From: a bacterium
Lineage (GTDB): Bacteria; Tectomicrobia; Entotheonellia; Entotheonellales; Entotheonellaceae
Direction: 5' to 3'
Assembly: GCA_027294925.1 (NCBI GenBank)
Contig: JAPULM010000455.1
Location: forward strand, 1 to 6,026
Length of the DNA stretch: 6,026 bases
The notes under the pieces: model-generated
Told to the model about the DNA's origin: nothing
The model's input: only the letters and a program-made list of their open reading frames with translations
Database searches by the model: none
Made by a program: the position numbers and the translations under genes
Shown here: positions 5,805-6,026 of the stretch, piece after piece
How the letters are laid out: each line of letters starts with the position of its first letter
How positions within the stretch are numbered: the stretch's first letter is position 1

Positions 5805-6026
5805 CCCCACCGCATGAGTGGCCACTTCTTTGGCAGCGAGATTCGATTGACCAAGCGTTACCACCTGGGCCGTCTAGCAGGCAGCCACTGCCGCAACTTC
5901 CTGCTGATGACGGCCACGCCCCACAATGGCAAGGAAGAAGACTTCCAGATTTTCATGGCGCTCGTCGATGGGGATTCCTACCAGGCCGGCATCTACCGGG
6001 CGCAAGCGCTGACGGGGCGGGCGATG
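5805..6026 (+). pseudogene. 5'-truncated fragment of a SNF2-like (superfamily 2) helicase
   Basis: The plus-strand frame reads P-H-R-M-S-G-H-F-F-G-S-E, then L-T-K-R-Y-H-L-G, then F-L-L-M-T-A-T-P-H-N-G-K-E-E-D-F and M-A-L-V-D-G-D. This is the block of large SNF2-type helicases that runs from the DEAH box (usually D-E-A-H-R-M-S) through motif III (T-A-T-P-H-N-G). Here the D-E-A of the box is replaced by I-S-P, and upstream the frame runs into a TAA at 5745-5747 with no helicase sequence. The nucleotide-binding Walker A part, normally a few hundred residues, is therefore missing. The only ATG nearby (5814) lacks a ribosome site. Similarity also fades after about 5985 (G-D-S-Y-Q). The frame is open to the window edge. 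This looks like a remnant left by deletion or rearrangement; whether more of the gene lies to the right cannot be seen. Confidence 0.68.

Noticed and set aside
1..6026. CRISPR arrays, tRNA or rRNA genes, insertion sequence ends
   Set aside because: No regularly spaced repeats, no cloverleaf-like segments and no transposase-like frames were seen on either strand.

Overview
The window looks like chromosomal DNA of a Gram-negative proteobacterium, probably a gammaproteobacterium. The main evidence is a linked clpS-clpA pair whose residue numbering runs almost in step with the E. coli proteins. Base composition is slightly above half GC by eye. The genome almost certainly encodes the selenocysteine (Sec) machinery, because two unrelated genes here each have an in-frame UGA exactly where their families place a redox Cys or Sec. 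Both would normally be miscalled as truncated or split ORFs.

Layout. Positions 1-715 (minus) hold the N-terminal 238 residues of a luciferase-like, flavin- or F420-dependent monooxygenase that runs off the left edge. Positions 826-1947 (minus), upstream of it in the same direction, hold a two-domain AhpD/carboxymuconolactone-decarboxylase-like selenoprotein of 373 residues. Its UGA is at 1209-1207 and a good bacterial SECIS-like hairpin follows at 1194-1169. A divergent intergenic region (1948-2192) separates it from a plus-strand operon: clpS (2193-2513), clpA (2523-4817) and a small cupin-fold protein (4817-5167) that overlaps the clpA stop by one base. A strong hairpin at 5257-5294, with its T-run on the minus side, lies between convergent genes. 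Positions 5328-5612 (minus) hold a SelW/SelT/SelH (Rdx) family selenoprotein of 94 residues with a C-V-S-Sec motif, a near-perfect ribosome binding site and a clear sigma70-type promoter. Positions 5613-5804 hold no gene. From about 5805 to the right edge (plus) there is a 5'-truncated fragment of a SNF2-like helicase.

How the genes work together. ClpS recognises N-degron substrates and hands them to the ClpA unfoldase, which works with ClpP (not in the window). The cupin is probably translationally coupled to clpA, but its role is unknown. The two selenoproteins are thiol/selenol redox proteins. The AhpD-like one keeps the complete E-x11-C-x2-[C/U]-x3-H signature of AhpD with Sec in the second Cys position. 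It is followed co-directionally by the monooxygenase, so the two may act in one pathway; that link is inference.
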